DNA of 64,000 nucleotides from positions 3,534,001-3,598,000 of the forward strand of contig NZ_JACHJS010000001.1 in the NCBI RefSeq assembly GCF_014203755.1. The letters run 5' to 3'. Below the pieces are notes generated by a model, which was not told where the DNA came from, ran no database searches, and was given only the letters and a program-made list of their open reading frames with translations. How positions within the stretch are numbered: the first letter of the stretch is position 1; the number at the start of each line of letters is the position of its first letter. This stretch comes from Saccharothrix violaceirubra. Lineage in GTDB: Bacteria > Actinomycetota > Actinomycetes > Mycobacteriales > Pseudonocardiaceae. Both the position numbers and the translations under genes were made by a program. Of this stretch, positions 46,176-55,600 are shown piece by piece.

Positions 46176-47212
46176 CGGGCTTCCTCCAGGACAGTCGACG
46201 CGCGCAGCTCGTCGAGAGTGGTCAGGCCGTCGAGCACAGCGTCGAAGGGCAGGCCGAAGTCGATCAGGCAGGCCAGCTCGTCGACACCGGCGGCGCGGAA
46301 CCGCTCGACCAGCGGCCGGACGTGGTCGACCGTGCCGAACAGGCCGCTGGTCTCGTAGTACCGGTCGTAGGACCGCCGGATCAGGAAGTCGATGTCGGCC
46401 GGCCGCAGCCTGGCCGGGTCCAGGTCGGTCACCGAGCCGGCGATGAGGTGGAACGAACTCTTGAGGTACTCGACCAGCGGCTCGCGCACCCGCTCGCGCA
46501 CCAGGTCGGCATCGGGGCCGAGGAAGGCGTGCACCATTAGCACGACGTGCCCCGGTGTCCCGTGGTGCGCCAGGTGCGCCGCGCGGTACGCGGCGATGTT
46601 CGCGGTGAGCCGGTCGAGTTCCTGGCCGAGCAGGTGGGTGAGCACGCCCGTGCCCGCCTCGCCCGCCGCGCGGAACGTCGCCGTGCTGCCCGCGCTGGTG
46701 GTCCAGATCGGCAGCTCGGCCCGGACCGGCGGCGGGAACACGCGCACGGACACCGGCGAACCCGCGCCGTCGGGCAACGACACGCTCCCGCCCCGCCACA
46801 ACGAGCGCACCTGGTCGATCGTGCGCACGAGTTCCCGCTTGCGGTCGGCGTACTTCTCCGGCGCGAGCACGAAGTCGTTGGCGTTCCAGCCCGACGCGAA
46901 CGACAGGCCGACCCGGCCGCCGGACAGGTTGTCCACCACGGACCACTCCTCGGCGATCCGCAGCGGGTGGTGCAGCGGCGCGACGACGCTGCCCGCGCGC
47001 ACACCCACCCGCGAGGTCACCGCGGCGACGGCGGCACCGGTCACGGCCGGGTTCGGGTAGAGCCCGCCGAAGCGGTGGAAGTGCCGTTCGGGCGTCCACA
47101 CCGCCGTGAACCCGTGCTCGTCGGCGAACTTCGCGCCGTCGAGCAGCAACCGGTACCGCCCGCCGCCCGACGACGCGCTGTCGTCGGCGAAGTAGAACAG
47201 GCTGTAGTCCAT
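46172..47212 (-). CDS. Stand-alone luciferase-like monooxygenase of the NRPS-associated (MupA/Atu3671) type
   Basis: A 346-residue FMN-dependent enzyme: [60 protein letters not shown], and GRVGLSFASGWNANDFVLAP. This subfamily usually occurs as a domain inside NRPS/PKS modules or beside them and oxidises carrier-bound or free intermediates. ATG 47212 shares its A with the MbtH stop (TGATG). Here it is probably a tailoring or precursor hydroxylase for the NRPS product. The site of oxidation is unknown. Confidence 0.88.
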   Translation of the reverse strand: MDYSLFYFADDSASSGGGRYRLLLDGAKFADEHGFTAVWTPERHFHRFGGLYPNPAVTGAAVAAVTSRVGVRAGSVVAPLHHPLRIAEEWSVVDNLSGGRVGLSFASGWNANDFVLAPEKYADRKRELVRTIDQVRSLWRGGSVSLPDGAGSPVSVRVFPPPVRAELPIWTTSAGSTATFRAAGEAGTGVLTHLLGQELDRLTANIAAYRAAHLAHHGTPGHVVLMVHAFLGPDADLVRERVREPLVEYLKSSFHLIAGSVTDLDPARLRPADIDFLIRRSYDRYYETSGLFGTVDHVRPLVERFRAAGVDELACLIDFGLPFDAVLDGLTTLDELRASTVLEEAR

Positions 47213-47385
47213 CAGCGCACGCTCGCCGGGCGCAGGTCGGTCCACACGGTCTCGATGTGTGCCAACGCTTCCGCACGCGTACCCCGGAACCCGGCCTCGC
47301 GCCACCCGGCCGGTACGGGCAGGTCGGCGGGCCACACCGAGTACTGCTCCTCGTGGTTGACGACGACAGTGTGCAAAGCGGACAT
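47212..47385 (-). CDS. MbtH-like protein
   Basis: A 57-residue protein: [40 protein letters not shown] and [11 protein letters not shown]. The NHEEQYS-WP and GW-R-G-AGF-G segments plus VWTDMRP-type end are diagnostic of the MbtH superfamily, which binds and stabilises adenylation domains. It starts at ATG 47385 (MSALHTV). It lies between the exporter and the monooxygenase genes and is likely required by one or more of the three A domains. Confidence 0.95.
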   Translation of the reverse strand: MSALHTVVVNHEEQYSVWPADLPVPAGWREAGFRGTRAEALAHIETVWTDLRPASVR

Positions 47386-47396
47386 CGGGCTTCCTC

Positions 47397-48680
47397 TCAG
47401 AGGGTGGGTAGCTCGCGGCCGATCCGGGTCAGCGGCGACAGCGCGAGCACCACGAAACCGAGCATCAACAGGGTCGAGCTGAGGCCGACGGCGGTGCGCA
47501 GGGGCAGCGCGGTCGCCAGGAAACCGCCGAGCAGCGCGCCGAGCGGCGACGCGCCCTGGGCGAAGAAGCGCACGGACGCGGCGACGCGGCCGAGCAGGGT
47601 GTCGGGCGTGACCGCCTGGCGGATGGTCAGCATGGCCACGTTGTTGGCCGTGCCGAACATGCCGAACAGGAAGTTCAGACCCGCCAGGGCGAGCACGGTG
47701 GACCAGCCGTCGCCGTGCAGCAGGAAGACCGGCAGCATCGAGCCGTTGGCCAGGAACGCGGTGATCGCCAACGCCCGGCCGTAGCCGATCCGCCGGGGCA
47801 GGCCGTGCGCGAACAGCGAGCCGACGAGCAGGCCCGGCCCCAGACCCGCCAGCACGATGCCGATCTGGCCCGCCGACAGGCCGAGTTCACGCGGCAGGAA
47901 GAGCAGGAACGTGGTCTGGAACGCGTAGAAGCCGAAGTTGAACAGGCTGGCCATCAACGCGTTCGCCCGCAGCGCGGGGTTGCCGAACACCACCCGCAGG
48001 CCCTCGCCGATGCCCCTCACCGTGGCCTTCACGCCGCGTTCGCCGCGTTCGGGCTTGTCCTCGCGTGCCTTGATCAGCCAGAACGTCCACGCCGACACCA
48101 GGTACGCCGCCGCGCTGCCGACCAGCGCGAACGGTGCGGTGAGCAGCTGCACGAGACCGCCGCCCAGGGCCGGTCCGCCGATCTGCGCGGCGGACCGGCT
48201 GGTCTCCAGCAGGCTGTTGCCGCCGGACAGCTCCCGGCGGTCGACCAGCGTGGGCAGGTACGCCTGGTACGCGACCTGGAAGAACACCGTCAGGCCGCCG
48301 ATCAGGAACGCGACCGCGTAGAGCGGTCCGAGCGCGAGCCCACCGAAGGCCGCCAGCACCGGCACGGCCGCGAGCACGACCGCACGGCCGAGGTCGACGG
48401 CCAGCAGCACGTCCCGTCGCCGGAGCCGGTCGACCACCACGCCCGCGTACAGCGCGAACAGCACGTACGGCAGTTGCGCCAGGAAGTTGAGCGTGCCGAC
48501 CTGCCCGGCGGTGGCGTCCAGCGCCAGCACCGCGACCAGCGGCAACGCGAGCGTCGTGACCTGCGTGGCGAACTCCGACGCGGCCTGGCCGATCCAGAGC
48601 TTCACGAAATCGGGGTTGCGCCACAGGTCACGCAGCCGTGCCTCGGGCGGCGCGGTGGTGGTGATGTCCTCGGTGGGCAT
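47397..48680 (-). CDS. MFS exporter (EntS-like)
   Basis: A 427-residue transporter with a cytosolic start ([20 protein letters not shown]) and 12 predicted helices, resembling the MFS_3/EntS group that exports siderophores and other NRPS products: [20 protein letters not shown] and [23 protein letters not shown] 48680 has AGGAGAGG upstream. It lies 17 bp from the NRPS stop and 11 bp from the MbtH start, so it is the probable export or self-protection function of the cluster. Confidence 0.88.
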   Translation of the reverse strand: MPTEDITTTAPPEARLRDLWRNPDFVKLWIGQAASEFATQVTTLALPLVAVLALDATAGQVGTLNFLAQLPYVLFALYAGVVVDRLRRRDVLLAVDLGRAVVLAAVPVLAAFGGLALGPLYAVAFLIGGLTVFFQVAYQAYLPTLVDRRELSGGNSLLETSRSAAQIGGPALGGGLVQLLTAPFALVGSAAAYLVSAWTFWLIKAREDKPERGERGVKATVRGIGEGLRVVFGNPALRANALMASLFNFGFYAFQTTFLLFLPRELGLSAGQIGIVLAGLGPGLLVGSLFAHGLPRRIGYGRALAITAFLANGSMLPVFLLHGDGWSTVLALAGLNFLFGMFGTANNVAMLTIRQAVTPDTLLGRVAASVRFFAQGASPLGALLGGFLATALPLRTAVGLSSTLLMLGFVVLALSPLTRIGRELPTL

Positions 48681-48697
48681 CGTCGCCTCTCCTGAAC

Positions 48698-51600
48698 CTA
48701 GTGCGGGATAAGGGTTTCCGGCTCGCGTGCCACGCGGTCGAGCAGCAGCGAGACGAGCCGGGGCACGTGGGGTTGTTCCAACATCGAGTAGTGGTCGCCG
48801 GGCGACTCGTCGATCACCAGCACGCCGGGCGCGACGCGGTCGGCCCAGCCGAGGTCGCCGTCGCCGAACAGCTCGGTCTCCGCCCGCACCAGCACGGTCT
48901 CGCCGGGGTAGGGCGCGCGCGGCTCGTCGCGGTAGCGCAGCAGCGCGCGGGCGTGCCGCTGGTAGAGCCGCACGAGTCGTTCGATCTCGGCGACGCTGCC
49001 CGCGTCGGCCCGGCTCCGGCCACTGGTGTCGGCCAGTTCGAGCACCTTGACCAGCCGCTGCTCGGGCGGCAGGGCACGCAGTTCGTCCTCGGTGATCGGC
49101 AACTGGTAGGCGAACGCGCCCAGGATCGCGGCGGCCTCGTCCACGGCATAGCGCGGCGGCACGGGGTCGTTGATGCTCGCGCTGACGATCTGGAGGGAGG
49201 CCACCTCCTCGCCCCGCTCGTGCAACTGGCGGGCCATCTCGTAGGTGACCATGCCGCCCATGCACCAGCCGCCCAGGTGGTACGGGCCGACCGGCTGGAC
49301 CTCGCGGACCGCCTCCAGGTAGAGCGCGGCGATGTCCTCCAGGGTCTCCGGGCGCGGGCCGTCCGGTCCGACGAGGTCGGGTGCCTGGATCGCGTAGAAC
49401 GGCTGGTCGTCGGGCAGCGCGGCGACCAGGTGCGTGTAGCAGAACACGCTGCCGCCCAGCGGGTGGACGAAGAACAGCGGCGGCCGGTCGCCGGTCTCCT
49501 TCAGCTTCACCAGCACCGACGCGGTGGCCTCGCGCGTGCCGTCGACGATCTCGGCGATCGTGCGGACCGTGCCGCCCTCGAACAGCACGGCGACGGGCAC
49601 GTCCACGCCGGTCTCCTCCTGGACGCGCAGGACCAGGCGCAGCGCCGCGATCGAGTTGCCGCCCAGGTCGAGAAAGCCGTCCGTCACGCCGACCGCGTCC
49701 AGGCCGAGGATGTCGCGCCACAGCCCGGCGACGACGTGCTCGGTCGGCGTCGCGGGCGCGACGCTCCCGGTCTCCGCGACCCGTCCCGGGACGGGCAGCG
49801 CGCGGCGGTCGAGCTTGCCGTTGGGCGTGACCGGCCACGTGTCGAGCGTGACGAACGTGGCGGGCACCATGTAGGCGGGCAGCGACTTCGCGGCCAGGGC
49901 GCGGAGTTCCGCGGTCGACGGCACGTCGGGGCCGGACAGGTACGCCACGAGCCGCACGTCGCCGGGCCGGTCCTCACGCGTGACCACGACGACGCGGGCC
50001 ACGTCCGGGTGCGCGCCGAGCACGGCCTCGACCTCGCCGGGTTCGATCCGGAACCCGCGCACCTTGACCTGCTGGTCGAGCCGGCCGAGGTAGTCGAGCG
50101 TGCCGTCGGGCAGCACGCGGGCCAGGTCGCCGGTCCGGTACAGGCGGGCGCCGGGGGCGCCGTACGGGTCGGGCACGAACCGGTCGGCGGTCAGGCCCGG
50201 TTTGCCGTGGTAGCCGTCGGCCAGGCCGACACCGCCGACGAGCAGTTCGCCCGGCACGCCCGGCGGCACGAGCTGTCCGCGTTCGTCGAGGATCCGCACG
50301 ACCGTGCCCGCGACGGGCCGGCCGATGCGCACCGGACCGGCGCCGACCTTGTCCACAGTGGACCAGATCGTGGTCTCGGTCGGACCGTAGGCGTTCCACA
50401 CCCGCGGGAACCGGGCGGTCAGCTCGGCCGCGACCTCGGGCGGCAGTGCCTCGCCGCCGGTGATGACGCGCAGGGTCGGGTCGGCGGTCAGCCCCGCCTC
50501 GACCAGCAGGCGCCAGCTCGACGGCGTGGCCTGCACGACCGTCGCGCCGGATTCCGCGACCAGCGCGCGCAGGCGCGGGCCGTCCGCGCCGACGTCGGGC
50601 GAGAGCAGGAGCTGCCCGCCGGTCAGCAGCGGCAGCCACACCTCGAGGCCCGCGATGTCGAACGACAGCGAGGTGAGCGCGAGCAGCCGGTCGGCCGGGG
50701 TGAACGAGAGCGTGTCGCGGAACGACAGCAGCAGGTTGAGCAACGCCCGGTCCGGGATGCGCACGCCCTTGGGCAGGCCCGTCGAACCGGACGTGTAGAT
50801 CGCGTAGACCAGGTGCCCGGCGATCCGGTCCGGCGGGTCCTCGGTCAGGCCGGCGAGCAGTCCGTCGGTGACCGGCACGACCGTGCGGCCCTCGCCGGCG
50901 AGCGTGCCGACCAGGTCGGGATCGGTGAGCAGCACGGGCGCGGCCGAGTCCCGCAGCATGTACGCCAGCCGGTCGGCCGGGTACTCGGGGTCCAGCGGCA
51001 GGTACGCACCGCCCGCCTTGAGCACGGCGAGCAGACTGACGACCAGCCTGGTCGACCGGCGCTGGTGGACGCCCACGAACACGTCGCGGCCCACGCCCAG
51101 CCGACGCAGGTGTCCGGCCAGCCGGTCCGCGCGGGCGTGCAGCTCGCGGTAGGTCAGGGTCTCGCCGCCGAAGCCCAGGGCGGGCGCGTCCGGGGTCAGC
51201 CGGGCCTGTTCCTCCAGGCGGTCGACCACGGAGCCGCCCGGCGGCGTCAGGTCGGCGTCGGCGAGCAGTGCGCGGCGGACGTCCGGCTCAAGAAGGTCCA
51301 CTGTGGACGATTCGGCGGCCGGGTCGGCGGCGATCGCGGTCAACGCGGCCGTGTAGGCGTGTGCGACGGAGGCGATCGACGCCTCGGTGAACTCGGCGGC
51401 GTCGTAGTTGATCCGCAGCCCCACCCGGCCGGTGACCGGGTCGGTGCCGAAGTTCGCGGTGAACGGGAAGTTGGTCTGCTCGAAGAACTCCGCGCCGGTC
51501 AACGCGATCGCGTCCAGGTCGAGGTCGGCGTAGGACCGGAAGCTGCGGTGGTCGACGACGGTCTCGAACAGGGCCTCGCGGCCGAGGTCCTCCTGGATCT

Positions 51601-52588
51601 TGGCGATCGGGTAGCGCCGGTAGGGCAGCGCGTCCGTCTCCTGGGCGTGGATGCGCCGCGCCAGGTCGAGCCACGACCCGGACGCGTCGACCACGAGCGG
51701 CAGGGTGTTGAGGAACAACCCGGCCGTGCGGTCGCCGCCCGTGGTCTCGGGCCGGCCGTTGGCGACCCGGCCGGTGACGATCCTCGTGCGGCCGGTGAGC
51801 AGGGACAGGACGCGGGCGTGCGCCGCGAACAGCACGGCCTTGACCGGCGTCCCGGCCGTGACGGCGGCGGCGCGCAGCCCCTCGGACACGCTTTCGGGCA
51901 CGGGCACGTCGAACAGCCGCGACGTGCGGGTGGCGGTGTCGCCGTGCCCGGGTCGGGGCAGCGCGCTGAACGGCGCGTCGTCGACCAGCGTGGTCCAGAA
52001 CGCGGCGGCGGTCGGGTCGGCGATCGCGGCCTGCTCCAGTGCCACGAACTCACGGAACGCCACCGGGTCCGGCCCCGGTTCGACATCCCGACCACCGAGC
52101 GCGGCGTCGTAGCGGGTCAGCAGCTCGGTGGTGAGCAGCGACAGGCTCCAGCCGTCCAGGATCGCGTGGTGGAACGCGAGGTTGAGCAGGAACTCGGCAT
52201 CGGTCAGGCGCTGGACGTGCACACGCAGCAGCGGGGCCTGGTTGACCGCGAACGGCGTGGCCTTCTCCTGTTCGCGCCACGCCGCCGCGCGGCTTTCGGG
52301 TCCGCCGCGCAGGTCCTCGACGGTCACGGGCACGCGTGCCGTCCGGTACACCAGTTGCAGCGGCGTGCTGAACCGCGTGAGGTCGAGGCCCGTGCGCAGG
52401 ATCTCGTGGCGGCCGACCAGGGCGTCCAGCGCGGTGCGCAGCGCGTCCTCGTCGAACCGGCCGCTCAGCCGCAGGGTCGAGATGTCGTGGTAGGTGGCGG
52501 TCTCGCGGTCCAGCGCGCTGTGGAACAGCATGCCGGACTGGAGCAGGGTCAGCGGGTAGGCGTCCTCGATGTCGGGTGTCGATGTCAC
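48698..52588 (-). CDS. NRPS: C-A(Gly-like)-PCP-TE, thioesterase with cysteine nucleophile
   Basis: A 1296-residue termination protein. C domain (about 1-430) has an intact HHAILDGWS near residue 141. A domain: FDIAGLEVWLPL near 643 and NAYGPTETTIW; my hand-read pocket is D-I-L-Q-I-G-A-I-W-K, close to glycine codes (DILQLGLIWK). PCP: LGGNSIAALRL near 977. TE from about 1040: the elbow reads HLGGWCMGGMVTYEMARQ with Cys1109 where Ser normally sits, and the catalytic His lies in ESPGDHYSMLEQPHV. GTG 52588 lies 17 bp after the upstream NRPS stop. It should receive a dipeptidyl chain, add one residue and release it. Confidence 0.9.
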   Translation of the reverse strand: MTSTPDIEDAYPLTLLQSGMLFHSALDRETATYHDISTLRLSGRFDEDALRTALDALVGRHEILRTGLDLTRFSTPLQLVYRTARVPVTVEDLRGGPESRAAAWREQEKATPFAVNQAPLLRVHVQRLTDAEFLLNLAFHHAILDGWSLSLLTTELLTRYDAALGGRDVEPGPDPVAFREFVALEQAAIADPTAAAFWTTLVDDAPFSALPRPGHGDTATRTSRLFDVPVPESVSEGLRAAAVTAGTPVKAVLFAAHARVLSLLTGRTRIVTGRVANGRPETTGGDRTAGLFLNTLPLVVDASGSWLDLARRIHAQETDALPYRRYPIAKIQEDLGREALFETVVDHRSFRSYADLDLDAIALTGAEFFEQTNFPFTANFGTDPVTGRVGLRINYDAAEFTEASIASVAHAYTAALTAIAADPAAESSTVDLLEPDVRRALLADADLTPPGGSVVDRLEEQARLTPDAPALGFGGETLTYRELHARADRLAGHLRRLGVGRDVFVGVHQRRSTRLVVSLLAVLKAGGAYLPLDPEYPADRLAYMLRDSAAPVLLTDPDLVGTLAGEGRTVVPVTDGLLAGLTEDPPDRIAGHLVYAIYTSGSTGLPKGVRIPDRALLNLLLSFRDTLSFTPADRLLALTSLSFDIAGLEVWLPLLTGGQLLLSPDVGADGPRLRALVAESGATVVQATPSSWRLLVEAGLTADPTLRVITGGEALPPEVAAELTARFPRVWNAYGPTETTIWSTVDKVGAGPVRIGRPVAGTVVRILDERGQLVPPGVPGELLVGGVGLADGYHGKPGLTADRFVPDPYGAPGARLYRTGDLARVLPDGTLDYLGRLDQQVKVRGFRIEPGEVEAVLGAHPDVARVVVVTREDRPGDVRLVAYLSGPDVPSTAELRALAAKSLPAYMVPATFVTLDTWPVTPNGKLDRRALPVPGRVAETGSVAPATPTEHVVAGLWRDILGLDAVGVTDGFLDLGGNSIAALRLVLRVQEETGVDVPVAVLFEGGTVRTIAEIVDGTREATASVLVKLKETGDRPPLFFVHPLGGSVFCYTHLVAALPDDQPFYAIQAPDLVGPDGPRPETLEDIAALYLEAVREVQPVGPYHLGGWCMGGMVTYEMARQLHERGEEVASLQIVSASINDPVPPRYAVDEAAAILGAFAYQLPITEDELRALPPEQRLVKVLELADTSGRSRADAGSVAEIERLVRLYQRHARALLRYRDEPRAPYPGETVLVRAETELFGDGDLGWADRVAPGVLVIDESPGDHYSMLEQPHVPRLVSLLLDRVAREPETLIPH

Positions 52589-52605
52589 GGGAGGTCCCCT
52601 CCTGG

Positions 52606-55600
52606 TCAGCCGGTGAGGCGCGCGAGGTCGGCCGGGTCCAGCAGCCCGAAGGCGGCGGTGCGGTCGGTGGTCGGCGCCGGGTGGGAAGTCGTGGTGAGCG
52701 AACCCGCGACCGCGGCGAGCGTCCGGCCGCGGAACAGGTCCTGGAGCGTGAGGTCGAGGCCGTGGTCGCGGGCGAGCCCGACGACGCGCACGGCGTGCAG
52801 CGAATCGCCGCCGACGGCGAAGAAGTCGTCGTCCCGGCCGACACCGGGCAGGTCGAGCACCTGCCGCCACAGGTCGGCCAGGACGGTCTCGGTGCCCGCG
52901 CGCGGCGGTTCGCCGCCGGTGGCGCGCACGGGTGCGGGCAGTGCGGCGCGGTCGACCTTGCCGCTGGGGCTCAGCGGCAAGGCGTCCAGCGGCACGATCA
53001 CCGCCGGCACGAGGTGGTCGGGCAGGTCGCGGGCGAGGGCGGCGCGCAACGCCGCCGGGTCGTGCGCGGCGGGCGTGACGTAGCCGACGAGCCGGCGGTC
53101 GCCGGGCCGGTCCTCGCGGACCACGGCCACGGCGTGCGCCACGCCGGGCAACGCGCCCAGAGCGGCGGCGACCTCGCCGAGTTCGATCCGGAACCCGCGC
53201 AGTTTCACCTGGTCGTCGGTGCGGCCCAGGTACTCCAGCACGCCGTCGGCCCGCCACCGGGCGAGGTCGCCCGTGCGGTACAGGCGGTCACCGGGCACGC
53301 CGTACGGGTCGGGCACGAACCGGTCGGCGGTCAGGCCTGGCCGGCCGCCGTAGCCGCGTGCCACCTGGACGCCGCCCAGGTACAGCTCCCCCGCGACGCC
53401 GACCGGCAGCACCCGGTACCGGTCGTCGAGCACGTACACCCGGGTGTTGGCCACGGGACGGCCGATGGGCACCGTGCGCTCGGCCGGGTCGGCGCGGTAC
53501 GCGGTCACGTCCACGGCCGCCTCGGTCGGCCCGTACAGGTTCTCCAGCCGCACGCCGGGGAACGCGTCCGCGAACCGGTGGACCGTCTCCGGCGGCAGCG
53601 CCTCACCGCTGCACACCACCAGTCGCAGGCTCGCGGCCGTGCCGCCCGCCGCCAGGAAGGTGGCGAGCAGGGGCGGCACGAAGTGCGTGATCGTGACGCC
53701 CGCCCGGGAGATCACGTCCGACAGGTAGGCCGGGTCGCGGTGGCCGCCGGGTTCGGCGATCACCAGCACGGCGCCGGTGACCAGCGGCAGGAACAGCTCC
53801 CACACGGAGACGTCGAAGCTGGTCGGCGTCTTCTGGAGGATCCGGTCGGCCGCGGTAACCGCGTGGTCGTCGCGCATCCAGCGCAGCCGGTTCACGATCG
53901 ACCGGTGCGCGACCTGCACGCCCTTGGGACGGCCGGTGGAACCGGACGTGTAGATCACGTAGGCGAGGTGGTCCGGCCCGGTGCCCGGGTCCCCGGTGAG
54001 CACCGGGTCGGGCACGTCCACCGGCACGGTCGGGACGTCGGCGGCGAAGTCGCCGATCAGCACCCGCGCGCCGGAGTCGGCGAGCATGTACCGCAGGCGG
54101 TCGACCGGGTAGTCCGGGTCGAGCGGCAGGTACGCGCCACCCGCCTTGAGCACGGCCAGCAGCGCGACGATCAGCTCCGGCGACCGGTGCAGGTGGACGG
54201 CCACGACCACGTCCGGGCCGACGCCGTGCGCGCGCAGGGCCGTGGCCAGTCGACCGGCCCGGGTGTGCAGGTCGGCGTAGGAGATCTCCTCGCCACGCCA
54301 CCACAGCGCGGTCCCGGCGTGTTCGGTCAGCAGGTCGCGCAACGTCGCGTCGTCGGCGGGCAGCGTGGTGTCGTTCCAGGTCTCCAGCACGGCACGGCGT
54401 TCGGCGGGCGTGATCGGGTCGAGGTCGTCGACGCGCGTGCCGGGGTCCTCGGCGACGAGCGCGAGCACGGTCGCGTAGTGGTCGGCGAACCGGGCGGCCG
54501 TGGCGGCGTCGAACAGGTCGGTGTCGTAGTCGAGCCGGCCTTCGAGCGCGGTGCCGGTGTCGGTGATCCGCAGGGCGAGGTCGGCCTGGGCGGTGGCCTC
54601 GTCCGTGTAGCGCAGCCCGAGCGTGAGGCCGGGCACGGCGGGCGGGTCGAGCGGCGTGTTCTGGAGCGCGAACAGGACCTGGGCCAACGGGGTGCGCGAG
54701 AGGTCCCGGTCGGGGTCCAGCCGGGTGACGAGCCGACCGAACGGGACCTCCTGGTGGGCCAGGTCGTCGGCGATCTCCCGGTGGACCCGGCGCACCGCGT
54801 CGCCGAACGCCGCGTCGGGGTCGAGGGTCACCCGCAGCACGAGCGTGTTGAGGAACGGACCGATCACGTCCTCGAACTCGGGCCGGGCGCGGTTGGCGAC
54901 CGGAGCCGCCACGAGCAGGTCCCGGCGTCCCGACCACCGGGCGAGGACCACGGCGTAGGCGGTGATCAGGACGGTGAAGAGCGTGACGTCGTGCGTGCGG
55001 GCCAGCTCGTGCAGGCGCTCGGCGGGCACGGTCAGGCGGTGCCGGGCGCCGCGGGCGCGACGGACGGCCGGGCGCGGCCGGTCGGTGGGCAGGTCGAGCA
55101 CGGTCGGCGCGCCCGCGAGCCGGTCCGCCCACCGGTCGAGCGGCGGCCCGGTGTCCACTTCGGACTTCTCCCAGGCGGTGAAGTCCGCGAACGCGAGCGG
55201 TTCGGGCTTGCCGCGACCGATGTAGGCGTCGGCGAGGTCGGTCAGCAGGACGCCGATGGACCAGCCGTCGAACACGATGTGGTGGACGACGACGGCGAGG
55301 AGGTGTTCGTCGTCGGCGATGCGGAGCAGCCGCGCGCGTAACAGCGGCGCCCGCGTGAGGTCGAACGGCTCGCGGACGACCTCGGCGAGGTGCCGGTCGA
55401 CCTCGTCCGGGGTGGTGCGCAGGTCGTGGCGGGTGAACGGGACGCGGACGTCCGCGACGACGACCTGGGTCGGCGTCGGGCCGGCGGGGAACGCGGTGCG
55501 CAGCACCGGGTGGCGGTCGACCACGGCCTGGAGCGCCCGTTCCAGGAGATCCGGGTCGAGGTCGCCGCGCAGGTGGACGACCGGCGCCATGTGGTAGGCG

